Below, one piece after another: positions 1 to 7,672 of a stretch of 11,686 nt of DNA (position 1 is its first letter; every line of letters begins with the position of its first letter). The DNA is from Stramonita haemastoma (taxonomy: Eukaryota; Mollusca; Gastropoda; Neogastropoda; Muricidae): positions 1 through 11,686 of the forward strand of contig JASPKP010008341.1 in NCBI GenBank assembly GCA_030674155.1, written 5' to 3'. The notes under the pieces are model-generated. The model was not told the origin of the DNA, made no database searches, and was given only the letters and a program-made list of their open reading frames with translations. Position numbers and translations under genes: made by a program.

Positions 1-58
1 CGCAAAAACATTCCCCCTCTGAAAAATAAAATTGTTAAAAATTTGTTAAAAAATTTTG

Positions 59-161
59 TTCTCTCTCCCCCCTCCTCTCCCTCCCTCTTCTCTCTCTTTT
101 CTTCCCCCTCCCTCTTCCCCCATTCTTCTTCTCTCTCCTCTCTTCTCTCTCTTCTCTCTCT
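59..161. repeat. CT-rich polypyrimidine tract
   Basis: About 100 bases are nearly pure C and T on the plus strand, mixing TCTC, CCCTC and TTCTTC units. The reverse strand reads as an Arg/Glu/Gly-rich open frame, which I treat as a by-product of the repeat. Mirror-like polypyrimidine tracts can adopt triplex DNA, but the symmetry here is imperfect. Confidence 0.85.
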
Positions 162-226
162 GTGCAGTTTTGCTTTTCAGTGTCTTCAATATTGAACTTA
201 AGAGTCGTGGTCCTTGGCAAAATTTC

Positions 227-260
227 GGGGGTTAGGGGGGGGGGGAGGTGGGGGGGGGGG
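227..260 (+). repeat. G-run cluster, G-quadruplex-capable
   Basis: Three long G runs are separated by TTA and AGGT: five Gs, then eleven, then ten. The long runs can each supply more than one G-tract, so the segment meets the usual quadruplex pattern. Run lengths this long are also where sequencing is least reliable, so the exact G count should not be trusted. Confidence 0.6.
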
Positions 261-261
261 T

Positions 262-590
262 ATTCTCTCAAATTCTTTTAAATCATTCAGCTCAGAAATG
301 GCCTCCTCTTCACAACACCTTGTTCAATCATACCCCCTTTTGACAGGGACAGTACCACAAATTTTTCTAGTACATAGGGGGTGAGTAAAGGGGAAGGGGG
401 CAGGGGGCTTTCAGTTTTTTTTTTGGGGGGGGGGGTTTCTTCCATGCATAACCCGGGGGTGGTGGGGAGTGGAGGGAGGGGTTAGAGGTTTTTTCTGTTT
501 TTTTTTTTTTAGGGGGAATCTGTACGTTTTCATACATCTGTTAATCATGTCTCAAAAAAGTAATACTACCCCCCCCCATAACACAAACAC
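262..590. other. Intergenic, no gene seen
   Basis: This stretch is mixed-composition DNA with long homopolymers (T run then G run near 415-437, T run near 499-510, C run near 570-577). I see no long open frame with ordinary amino-acid composition, no recognisable motif and no RNA gene. Confidence 0.6.
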
Positions 591-592
591 AA

Positions 593-802
593 AAAAAGAA
601 ACCAACCAACTAACTAACCAATAAACAAGAAATAAAAGAAGTAAATTTTCCAAAAGAAGAAGAAGAAGAAAAAGGGAAAAAGAAGAAGAAAAAAAAGAAG
701 AAAAGAAGAAAAAAAAAAGAAGAAGAAAGAAGAAGAAAAAAAATTGAAAAGAGGAAGAAAAAGAAAAAAAGAAGAAAAGAAAACAAAGAAGAAGAAAAAG
801 TA
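593..802. repeat. AACC/AACT stretch followed by GAA-rich polypurine tract
   Basis: Bases 600-622 repeat AACC and AACT units. From about 650 to 800 the plus strand is almost entirely A and G, built from GAA and AAG triplets interrupted by A runs and one GGG. The complementary strand gives poly-Phe/Leu/Ser open frames over the same interval; these are repeat translations, not genes. GAA-type polypurine tracts are known to form triplex (H-DNA) structures when long. Confidence 0.85.
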
Positions 803-1130
803 AAGATCGAAAGGAAGAAACGATGACAAGAAACTTTTTCCCTAATTTTTCTTGCACCCTCATATGTTTCCCAAGGGAAAATGATGAGTACAATCGGGAT
901 GACCCCCGAGTGTTAGCCGGGAAAACCAAACATCACAACACAACAACGACAAATAATTAAAAAATCAAAAAATTTAAAGGGCCCCCACCCACCAAAATTT
1001 GGGATAGGGAGCCATAGTCAGTACTCACAGCGTCAGTTTCCCCCACTTTCAGCCCCTTCAGCACAATTAACCCTCCCCCCCCCAAACCCCCACTGAGGCC
1101 AGCGTGCTAATTACAGCGGGAACTAAACCG
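803..1130. other. Intergenic, no gene seen
   Basis: Mixed sequence with CACAACAACAA at about 935-950, an A-rich stretch at 955-980 and a C run near 1074-1082. I find no motif, RNA structure or credible open frame here. Confidence 0.55.
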
Positions 1131-1154
1131 CATTGGACTAGGTAAAAAGGAAGG

Positions 1155-1203
1155 GTGCACAAAATTTAGCACCTTGACAAAAGTAAATTTTGGATTTGTG
1201 CAC
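1155..1203. repeat. Short inverted repeat
   Basis: GTGCACAAAATTTA at 1155-1168 pairs with TAAATTTT followed by a six-base insertion and TGTGCAC ending at 1203. The 15-base loop makes a stable hairpin possible. It sits inside the possible MITE-like element. Confidence 0.6.
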
Positions 1204-1332
1204 TGTGTACTCGCTTTCCCAAACGAGGTTAAGCCGCATTGAGTGTTTCCCAATTTTGGGGGTCCCGACAATTTCCTTAACCCCAATACAGTCCCCCATT
1301 CATCCACTACTGTAAAGGGAACTGCCCCTTTG

Positions 1333-1408
1333 GGGTCAGGAAGGTAAAGCGCAAGGAGAGGGAGGGGCCTTCCCCAATATGCGGGCCCCTAGAGAAGGTT
1401 CCTGACCC
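1333..1408. repeat. Ten-base perfect inverted repeat
   Basis: GGGTCAGGAA at 1333-1342 pairs exactly with TTCCTGACCC at 1399-1408, with a 56-base loop that is itself GC-rich and partly self-complementary (GGGGCC and GGGCCCC words). It lies inside the possible MITE-like element. Confidence 0.55.
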
Positions 1409-1498
1409 TCGCTCTCCATGCCCCACTTAGGTTAGGGGACACCTTTCCCTTTTACCTTAGACAGTCAAGCCCCTCGCCCATGAAGAAAGGGCGGGGTT

Positions 1499-1565
1499 TG
1501 GGGGTGGTCTAGTGGTAATGAACATGTCTTGAAAGTGAGCGAGAAATTGGGTTTCATTCCCTAAG
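1499..1565 (+). mobile_element. tRNA-derived SINE head (degenerate)
   Basis: TGGTCTAGTGGTAATG at 1505-1520 matches the RNA polymerase III A box of tRNAs, and closely resembles the D-arm of Glu/Gly/Asp-type tRNAs. GGGTTTCATTCCC at 1549-1561 is the T-arm/B box with the central CGA read as TCA-like. The 40-odd bases between contain an anticodon-arm-like CTTGAAAG. The order and spacing fit a tRNA head. A matching 3' acceptor stem is not visible and A/T-rich sequence follows, so this is more likely the 5' head of a SINE than a working tRNA. The 3' boundary of the element is not visible. Sequencing error could explain part of the degeneracy. Confidence 0.6.
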
Positions 1566-1707
1566 AAGACAAAAATTTTTCAAAAAAACATTTTGCAGTT
1601 TTTTTTCGTTGTAGGATAAAGGGGGAAGGTACCAAACCTATGTGGTCGTGGGTGAGCGAGGCAGCAGAGACCGGCTTCTTGTAATGGTACACAAAGGGGA
1701 AAAAAAC

Positions 1708-1852
1708 CGCATAAGCAGGGGCAGCAAGAGTCCTCAGAGAAAAACCCCCTTCAAACAAGTTTTTCGGTTTTTTATTTTCCTTACACCTAGGGGGCCGGGC
1801 CCCAAACATCCATTCATGCTCTGGATGTCTCTCTGCTGCCCCTTTATGTATG
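1708..1852. repeat. Long stem-loop inverted repeat
   Basis: The words GCATAAGC and AGGGGCAGCAAGAG (to 1730) pair with CTCTCTGCTGCCCCTTTATGT (about 1829-1849). The stem is about 25 bases with two small bulges, and the loop is about 100 bases. The function is unknown. It could be a small foldback element or a chance hairpin in repeat-rich DNA. Confidence 0.5.
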
Positions 1853-2168
1853 TGATGATTCAATACAAAATAGCATGGCCGATACAAAAAAATGCGACAC
1901 AACGCAATGTGATTTCATACAAAATAATTGATACGACACAACACAACACAGACATTGAAAGTAAAAAACAAAAAAACCCTTCACCGTTGTATAAAACAGA
2001 TATTATTAATACAAACAATGCAACCACAAAAAGTACCTTTTTCCAGGGGCCCTAGGGTATCGAATACAACCATGGTGGGACACTCAGTTACACTGCTAAA
2101 AATCTGCCAGAAAACAGAAAGAGGAAGAAATCTATCGCTAATTCCACGCACGTTATAACTTTCCCCAA
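1853..2168. other. Intergenic, no gene seen
   Basis: A- and CA-rich sequence with ACGACACAACACAACACAG at about 1933-1951. The frames that cross it end in low-complexity Lys/Asn/Thr residues. I see no motif that names a gene. Confidence 0.5.
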
Positions 2169-2219
2169 CCACACACACACACACACACACACACCACACA
2201 CCACACACAAAACACAAAC
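2169..2219. repeat. (CA)n microsatellite
   Basis: About 12 uninterrupted CA units are followed by interrupted CACCACACACC and AAACACAAA blocks. The minus strand therefore reads as a Cys/Val-rich frame with no gene meaning. Confidence 0.95.
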
Positions 2220-2268
2220 AGAATCTTCTTCATATTGTAGACTCAACAGACACTCTAGAGAAAAAAAC

Positions 2269-2748
2269 TTCTCTGTCCTGCTGTCTTCTGTCTGTCTGTT
2301 CTGCTGTCTGTCTGTCTTCTGTCTGTCTTTCGTCTGTCTGTCTGTCTTCTTCTTCCTCTCTCCTCCCCTCTCTCTCTCTCTCCCCCTCTCCTCCTTCCTC
2401 TCTCCCCATCTCTCTCTCTCTCCTGCTGTTTACTGTCTGCCCTGTCTGTCTGTCTTTCTGTCTGTTGTAGTCTGTCTGTCTTCTGTCTTTCTGTCTCTCT
2501 CTCTCTCTCCTCTCCCCCCTCTCCTCTCTTCTCCCTCTCTTTTCTGTCTGTGTCTGCCTGCTGTTTTTCTTTTTCCCCCCCTCTCTCTCTTTCTGTCTGT
2601 TCGTCTCTTATGTCTCACACTCTTATACCCTCTTTCTGTCTGTCTGTCTGTCGTCTGCTGTCGCCTGCCTCCTCTCCCCTCTCTCTCCCCCTCTCTCTCC
2701 CCCCTCCCCTCTCTCCCCTCTCTCTTTTCTCTCCTCTCTCTCTCTCCA
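2269..2748. repeat. Compound CTGT / CT microsatellite block
   Basis: Roughly 480 bases alternate between (CTGT)n/(CTGTCTTCTGT)n segments (2269-2350, 2436-2495, 2545-2565, 2636-2665) and CT/CCCTCTCT segments (2350-2425, 2495-2545, 2575-2590, 2670-2747). The switching looks like repeated local expansion of two related units. The block lies immediately outside the large inverted repeat. Confidence 0.9.
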
Positions 2749-2849
2749 TGTAATCAAAGTGTGGGGGGTTTTGAACTAGCGTGTGTCGGTCTAGGGTGCG
2801 GGTGTATTTTTTGTTCAGGTGTTTTCTCATTGATTTTAACGAATCCTAG

Positions 2850-3900
2850 AAAGAAACTGCCGGCCTTTTTTTTCCGAGAATATTAAAGAATACAGATTTA
2901 TTCATGTAAGAAAAAACAGTGATATTTTACAATGGGAACTGATACGACTGTTTTGCTTGTGGTTTTTTTCGCCGGGAAAAAAAATATAAAAAATTTTCAT
3001 TTTCTTGTACCACCAGGGGCCCCAAACGCAGTATCGTTGGCAAAACGTGGGTGGGTAAAAGTCACATCCCCTGATGTTGAAAAAAGTTCCAAAAAGTCCA
3101 TAAGATGTGTGGGGTATTTTTTTCTCTCGAATGTATTCAAGAGAGTGGAAAAAGGAAACACCCTTTTCCGACACCAGTAGGCTAATAATTGTCCGTAATT
3201 ATTAACTCTGCCAATGAGGGGAAAACGTGATACATTCTGCTACAAAAAAAGGGGGTTATTTTTCAAAATTTATATAAAGCGTATTTCTATTGGGGTTTTA
3301 GGTAAGGGGTTATGGTCCCAATTCATCAAAAGCCCTCTTAATGTCCACGAAAGCTATTTGCTCGCAGTGTTTTGAAGTTTTTTTTTTTGTTTTTCATCTT
3401 TCCTTTATTCTTTCCGCAGCAACCAAAAAGTTTTTGCACACGCACTATCCATTTCCTAGATAATTTTCACTACAAAATTTGGTGTCTGCAGTGAAAAATT
3501 AAGTGGACGTTGGGATTTTTTTAACCACCCAAAGAAACTGATTTTTTTTTTTGTTTTATGCATTCTTCCTTTTTTTCAATAAAAACAAACTAAAAGATAG
3601 CTAAAGGCTACACTACTTTTTTTTGGCCATTTTAAAATAAATTACAAATTATTGCAAACACGCCTGTATTTTATTACTGATTAATAGCTGACTGACTGCG
3701 ACTGATTGAAGATTGAAAGACCTAACCCACTGAACATTTGGGATGATTCTCAAAGGATTTTTTTTTGTAAACAAAAGGCAAATTATTTTTTAAAACCCCA
3801 GTCAATGACGAAAATCTACTCCTCTGCCCTCTAAAAAACTGGTTTGACTTTTCTTAGGTGACGTAAAAAATCAAAGTGATGCCCGACAAGATTTGATCCC
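2850..3900. other. Outer part of left arm, non-repetitive, no recognised gene
   Basis: This 1 kb of ordinary-looking sequence is mirrored at about 10620-11660. Local conservation is strongest near 2930-3000, 3110-3220 and 3640-3670. I compared the open frames in the two arms. The plus-strand frame at 2932-3180 and the minus-strand frame at 11148-11441 cover the same DNA but shift frame several times relative to each other and contain no motif I recognise. I cannot exclude a broken exon or a transposon fragment. Confidence 0.45.
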
Positions 3901-3922
3901 TAAAAAATCGCGAACACGCGCA

Positions 3923-4052
3923 CCCCCCCCCCCCCCAAAACACAACAAACACACACAAAACACACACACACCGCACCCCACACAAAAACACCACACACGT
4001 ACGCACCATACACACACAAACACCACCACTACACACACACCACCACACACAT
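3923..4052. repeat. C-run plus CA-rich tract, left arm
   Basis: A run of 14 C is followed by about 115 bases of CA with CAA, CACC and CACGTACGCACC interruptions. The mirrored tract is at 10481-10626. Thr/His-rich and Cys/Val-rich open frames on the two strands are artefacts of this repeat. Confidence 0.9.
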
Positions 4053-4072
4053 CTTACGTTTTTTCGTATTGT

Positions 4073-4496
4073 CTTTTATGCACATTTTAGGGACACCTTT
4101 TTTCTGCGTGAAATTGGGCTGCTCTCCCCGCCCCGGGGGGACGCTGCCACAAAGGGAAACCCACCCTTATTTTCTTTTTTCCTGTCTGCATGTGTCTTGT
4201 TTCCCCCTAGAGTACTTTTTATCTACTAAATTTTGCCAGGGGGCAATTTTTTTTTTTCGTGGGTTCTTTTAGTGCGCTAAATCGCACGAACCCCGGTTTA
4301 TCATCTCCCCAAAGTCGTAGTTCGAATGTCGGGGAGGAAGGGGAATTTTTTGGGGGGGGGCTTACGTCTTTCAGATCAACTTTAACACCATCCTGAGGAA
4401 AAAAATAAGGGTAGGGGCTGCACCCGTGGCGACGCCCCCACGGGGGGAGCAGCCCAATTTTACGAGAAAATCTACTGTGACATAAAGGCATAAAAT
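4073..4496. mobile_element. Foldback/MITE-like element with ~100-bp terminal inverted repeats (left arm)
   Basis: Within the arm, 4073-4180 and 4398-4496 are inverted copies. Both outer ends read TTTTATGC. Both carry AATTGGGCTGCTC (4112-4124 and in reverse at about 4446-4460), a GGGGG/CGCC-rich block, and CCACCCTTATTTT / ACCCTTATTTTTTTCC. The roughly 220-base interior is not inverted and includes a CCCCGGTTTATC...CAAAGTCG...AGTTCGAATGTCGG block. The right arm carries its own copy at 10027-10456 with the same four inverted ends, so the structure is seen twice. There is no transposase frame, so if mobile it depends on a partner. A clean target-site duplication was not found. Confidence 0.6.
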
Positions 4497-5015
4497 AAAA
4501 AAAAATAAACTTTGAGGCAACCTGCCTGGCATTTATTCCCCTTTTTGTATATTAAAGATCAAATAATATAGGGGACGAAAAAACCCCATCATCATGTCAG
4601 GTTTTGGTGGGGGTTTGGGAAAACAAAAACCCAAAATACATCCTGGAAGTCGGAATGTGGCTACCTTCAGGGGGCAAAAACGGGCGCATACGCAAAAAAC
4701 CATTTTGGTGAACTTTGGAGCTCTAGCCGAGGGGCGGGGAAAAAAACCCAACAAAACAAGGAAACAGACAAAAAACAAAATGAAAATAAAGAAAAACAAC
4801 CAACACAAAAAACAAACATCTCCCCCCACCCCTTTAGACTCCTTCCGCTTTTGTTGCCATGGGTCTTTAACGACACCCCATGCATACTTTCAAAAAAACT
4901 ACCGTTCACATCGCACTGAGCGTCGGGTTTAGCCAAAAAGAACATAATTTTGGTTCAGGCAGGGGTTAAAATAAAAAAGACCCCCCCGGGGTTTTTCAGT
5001 TACAGGACCCTTATA
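4497..5015. other. Unique segment of left arm, no recognised gene
   Basis: This includes the best-conserved part of the palindrome (4805-4870, pairing with 9650-9700). A plus-strand frame at 4594-4932 and its counterpart at 9620-9946 on the minus strand share short words (ILVNFGA, NQHKKQTSPP, PLDSFRFCC). These are Lys/Gln-rich reads of A-rich DNA and differ elsewhere by frameshifts, so I do not call a gene. Confidence 0.45.
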
Positions 5016-5202
5016 AGTTAAAAAAAAAAAAGGTTGTATTTATACCGCTGTTGAAGAAGAGAAAAAAAGGAAGAAAAAACAGAAGCAACAGAGCAGCTAC
5101 GGCGGGCGGGGGGCGGCAACAACAACAACAACAAAAAAAAAAGCAACAAACTTTTTTGGGATCTGAGTTTTTTTGTCAGAGATTTGAGAAACATGGAGTA
5201 AT

Positions 5203-5458
5203 AGTAGATAGATAGATAGATGATAGATAATAGATAATAGATAGATAATAGATAATAGACAACAGACGCGACAGACAACAGACAACAGACAGACAGAGGA
5301 CAAAGGGCGGGCGGGCAGGCAGGCGGGCGGGCGGGCAGGCAGGCAGCGGCAATAGATGGGCAGGCAGGCAGGCGGGAGGCGGCAGGCAGGCAGGCACGAC
5401 GGAGGACGGCGACGGCGGACGGAGGACAAAACGGAATAGATAAAATAGATAGATAGAA
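5203..5458. repeat. Compound GATA / ACAG / GGCA / GACG microsatellite, left arm
   Basis: In order: GATA with GATAATA variants (5203-5258), ACAG/ACAACAG (5258-5300), GGGC/GGCA (5305-5398), GACG/GGAC (5399-5430) and GATA again (5436-5456). All units are four bases and each differs from the next by one or two bases, as if one repeat drifted into another. Tyr/Leu/Ser and Cys/Pro-rich frames over it are repeat translations. Confidence 0.9.
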
Positions 5459-5517
5459 GAAAAATGAAATAGGTGATAGTTTGATAGAAAAATAGTTTAA
5501 TTAATGAACAACCCCCG

Positions 5518-5578
5518 GGTGAGGGGGAGGGGGGGGTTTTCTGTTACATAAATAGAAACCCCCCACCCCTCCCCCACC
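5518..5578. repeat. G-rich/C-rich hairpin, left arm
   Basis: GGTGAGGGGGAGGGGGGGG plus TTTT at 5518-5540 pairs with AAACCCCCCACCCCTCCCCC plus ACC at 5556-5578 around a 15-base loop. The mirrored copy lies at about 8957-9018 and keeps the same design with altered run lengths. Such a stem would be very stable and is a plausible polymerase or sequencing stall site. Confidence 0.65.
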
Positions 5579-5580
5579 TT

Positions 5581-5930
5581 GGAAATTCTGAGCCAAAAAA
5601 TTTTTTTTTGATCACTCTCTTTGTTTCTCCCCTGGTTCCTTTTCTTCTTGTCGCCCCCTTTCGTCTATTCCTACCGTTTGGGGCCTTTTTTTCTGCCGAT
5701 TTTTTTCAGCAAAAAAATTTAATAAAAAGATAACAATTCCCCCCCCACTGCCGAAGTGGGAGCACTAAAACCTGACTTTCAGGCGCTTTAACGCAGAACA
5801 ACGTATTTTTGCAGAAAAACTTGCGCACACGTTTTAAAAATCCTTTTCCATTTTCGTAAGAGAAAAAGGCCCTTTTTGTGTGCGGGTGGAACAATGACAA
5901 ATTCACAAAACTGATACACAGGGACACTGG
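5581..5930. other. Unique segment of left arm, no recognised gene
   Basis: Mixed sequence mirrored at about 8625-8940. The best anchors are GGACACTGGATG (5922-5933) with the reverse complement at 8616-8627, and the segment around 5655-5665 with 8885-8895. Short open frames on the minus strand (5706-5927) and at 8569-8775 give no recognisable motif. Confidence 0.45.
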
Positions 5931-6450
5931 ATGAAAAAAAAAAAAAAAGCACAGGGTGCTTATTTATTATGCTCATATAAAAGAAAATTTTTTAAAAAAA
6001 TCATAGACAGAGTAGTTTCCTGTCTGAGCTTTTCGACGACACACGACGAAAAAAAGAAAAAAAGTGAAAGAATTCAATCTGATTACAGGGCAGTGTGTCT
6101 GCAAGTGGATAGTTAAAAAGGGGTCGTCAAAAAAAAGAAGAAAAGAAATTATTATAATTACAAAAATTACAAAAAATATTCAAAAAGGGAAACACGGGAA
6201 AAACAAAAAAAGAAAACACAAACATTTTAATAATAAAAACAATTATCATAAAACTGATTATGAAAAAATGAAGAAAATAAAGTTCATCAAAAAAATACAA
6301 TATGGAATGAAAAAAAAAAAAGGAATTATAACCAAATAGAAAAAGAATAAGTGAACAAAAGAAAAATACATTTTTTTTTTTAATGAATTTAAAATAAATA
6401 AAAAATAATAATGAATAGAAAAAAGAAATAAAAATATTTTGAATAAAAAA
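5931..6450. other. A-rich zone of left arm
   Basis: Mostly A with scattered AAG, AAT and ATAATT words. Mirrored as a T-rich zone at about 8050-8615. The Lys/Ile/Asn-rich and Phe-rich frames here are compositional. No gene, RNA or promoter can be supported. Confidence 0.6.
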
Positions 6451-6569
6451 ATTCCCCCCAGGTCCTTGACCATACCTACGAAAAACAAACGAACTTTTTG
6501 ACTTTTGCATACCCAACTCTGATCTTCCCCCCTCCCCCCCCCCCAAAAAACCCCACGATGCACCACAAA

Positions 6570-6815
6570 AGAACATACATATGCACGCACGCACACAATT
6601 TGGATGAAGGCATGCACGCAGCACGCACACACACATACGCACCACACACACACACACAACCCAAAAAACCACACGCACACGCGCGCACGCCGCAGGCACC
6701 ACGCTCCACGATATAGGGCAAAACGCGCGCGAGCGCCACAACATACACTCGCGCGCGGGGGCACATGCCCCCGACATAGCACACACGCAACACAGGCGTG
6801 CGCGTTCGTATACAT
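6570..6815. repeat. Alternating CA/CG (purine-pyrimidine) tract, left arm
   Basis: Long alternating purine-pyrimidine runs: ATGCACGCACGCACAC (6571-6586), CACGCACACACACATACGCACC, CACGCACACGCGCGCACGC and ACGCGCGCGAGCG, ACTCGCGCGCG. Alternating CG and CA steps are the classic Z-DNA-prone sequence. Mirrored at about 7673-7890. Confidence 0.8.
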
Positions 6816-6840
6816 AGCCAAACACACAAACTATAATAAA

Positions 6841-7074
6841 AAATGATATATATATGTATACATTATTTTTTCATGCATATTAGTAATGTTATGTATGTAT
6901 GTATGTATTTAAAGTTGTATGTATTATTATTTTATTAAAATTAATTAGATGTTTTTATTATTTGTATAATAATATAATTAAAATTTATATATATTATTTT
7001 TTTTAAAAAATAAATAAATTTATTTATAAAATTTAAAATTAAACAAAGGGGAAAAAAACTTTTTTTTAAGAAAA
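6841..7074. repeat. AT-rich inner flank with (TATG)n, left side
   Basis: A TATATATG stretch, then four to five TATG units at 6891-6908, then AT/TTTA-rich sequence. The TATG run pairs with the CATA run near 7527-7539, and CATGCAT at 6872-6878 with GCATGCATGC at 7588-7597, so the inverted repeat reaches at least this far inward. Confidence 0.7.
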
Positions 7075-7375
7075 AAAAAAGAAAAAATTGAGTAGAAAGG
7101 GAAAAAAATAATGAAAAAGGGGAAGCCCCAGGGGACCAACCCCCAACGGGGGGGCAAAGGGAAGTTTTTTTGGGGGAAACCAACATTGGGATTTTACCCC
7201 CCGACAAATAAAGGAAACAAAACCCGGAAAAAACATTTTGGACCCCGGGGGGGAAAGGAGAAAAACTTAGATCACCAAAAACCCCACAAGACACACACCC
7301 CAAACACACACCAAACAAACCAACGGCCCACCCCACAAAACCCCCCACACAAACCCCCCCCACCCATAAATAATT
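7075..7375. repeat. Spacer of the inverted repeat; degraded third copy of the inner arm segment
   Basis: The two halves of this 300-base spacer are not complementary to each other, so it is not part of the palindrome. Read on the minus strand it resembles right-arm sequence 7965-8150. Both have a run of G, then a TAAAAT/GAAAATT-like block, a CCAAAA-rich block, a GGGTC/GGTCC block, a cluster of G and C runs, an ATTATT/TTTCCC block, and the string AAAAAAAAGT near 8135 and in the reverse complement of about 7055-7066. Its CA-rich end at 7276-7360 also matches the CA-rich part after 6542. It is therefore in direct orientation to the left arm. It carries more G/C homopolymers than the other two copies, so homology is clear in pattern but weak base by base. 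Confidence 0.55.
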
Positions 7376-7672
7376 TAATTACAAAATAAAAAAAAATTTT
7401 TCTATAATTTAAACCAAAAACAAAAATTTTTTTATATAAAATATATTTATTATTATAATTATTTATATATATTAAAAAATTTATTATTATTATTAAAATT
7501 ATTAAAATTAAAAAAACATACATTTACATACATACATTCAAACATTTTTTACATAAAAATACATACAAAAATAACAAACAAAACAAAGCATGCATGCCTT
7601 AAAAACATTTTATTAAAATAATATAATTTTAAAATTTATATATATTTTGTGGGGTCTGCCCTTATGAAAACG

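Larger units (their letters stand above)
1138..1461. mobile_element. Possible MITE-like element with ~20-bp terminal inverted repeats
   Basis: The left end reads CTAGGTAAAAAGGAAGGGTG from about 1138. The reverse complement of 1443-1461 reads CTAAGGTAAAAGGGAAAGG, so the two ends are imperfect inverted repeats of about 19-20 bases enclosing about 290 bases. Inside lie two further inverted repeats (1155-1203 and 1333-1408), giving a strongly folded non-coding element, and near-repeated AACCGCATTG / AGCCGCATTG words at 1126 and 1230. No transposase is present. I could not identify a clear target-site duplication, so mobility is inferred from shape only. Confidence 0.35.
2832..7060 (+). repeat. 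Left arm of a >4 kb inverted repeat
   Basis: This arm reappears in reverse complement at about 7375-11686. Anchors I read directly are 2874-2878 with 11630-11634, 3118-3135 with 11381-11398 (18 identical bases), 3204-3216 with 11294-11306, 4651-4662 with 9855-9866, 4837-4858 with 9661-9682 (22 identical bases), 5922-5940 with the run ending at 8627, and 6761-6777 with 7705-7720. The coordinate sums stay near 14480-14550, so order and spacing are kept along the whole arm. Between anchors the arms differ by frequent homopolymer-length changes, short indels and some substitutions. The outer limit is set by the window end, because base 11686 pairs near 2832. The inner limit is uncertain, since the last 200 bases are AT-rich and align only loosely. 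No gene was found inside. Confidence 0.95.

Noticed and set aside
552..929. 125-residue minus-strand frame, mostly Phe/Leu/Ser
   Set aside because: It is the translation of the GAA-rich polypurine tract; no domain or normal composition.
2269..2748. CRISPR-like array
   Set aside because: The repeats are short tandem units without unique spacers; it is a compound microsatellite.
4299..4345. Second tRNA-like region (GTTCGAATG word)
   Set aside because: There is a T-loop-like word but no A box at tRNA distance, and the fuller right-arm copy shows it is part of the foldback element interior.
4594..4932. Plus-strand frame sharing words with a minus-strand frame at 9620-9946
   Set aside because: The similarity is expected because the two intervals are arms of one inverted repeat. 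The frames diverge by indels and no protein family is recognised.
5110..5145. CAACAACAACAA run as an adapter remnant
   Set aside because: It lies within the arm, is mirrored near 9400-9415, lacks the flanking GAGAGAT/ATCTCTC halves, and fits a simple repeat.
6127..6825. 232-residue minus-strand frame, the longest in the window
   Set aside because: It joins a CA/CG microsatellite (Cys/Val/Arg) to an A-rich zone (Phe/Ile). The mirrored DNA in the right arm does not keep it open at similar length.
7200..7280. Sequencing hairpin adapter at the palindrome axis
   Set aside because: I looked for the GTTGTTGTTGTTGAGAG-type adapter core near the axis and did not see it. Its absence does not exclude other fold-back mechanisms.
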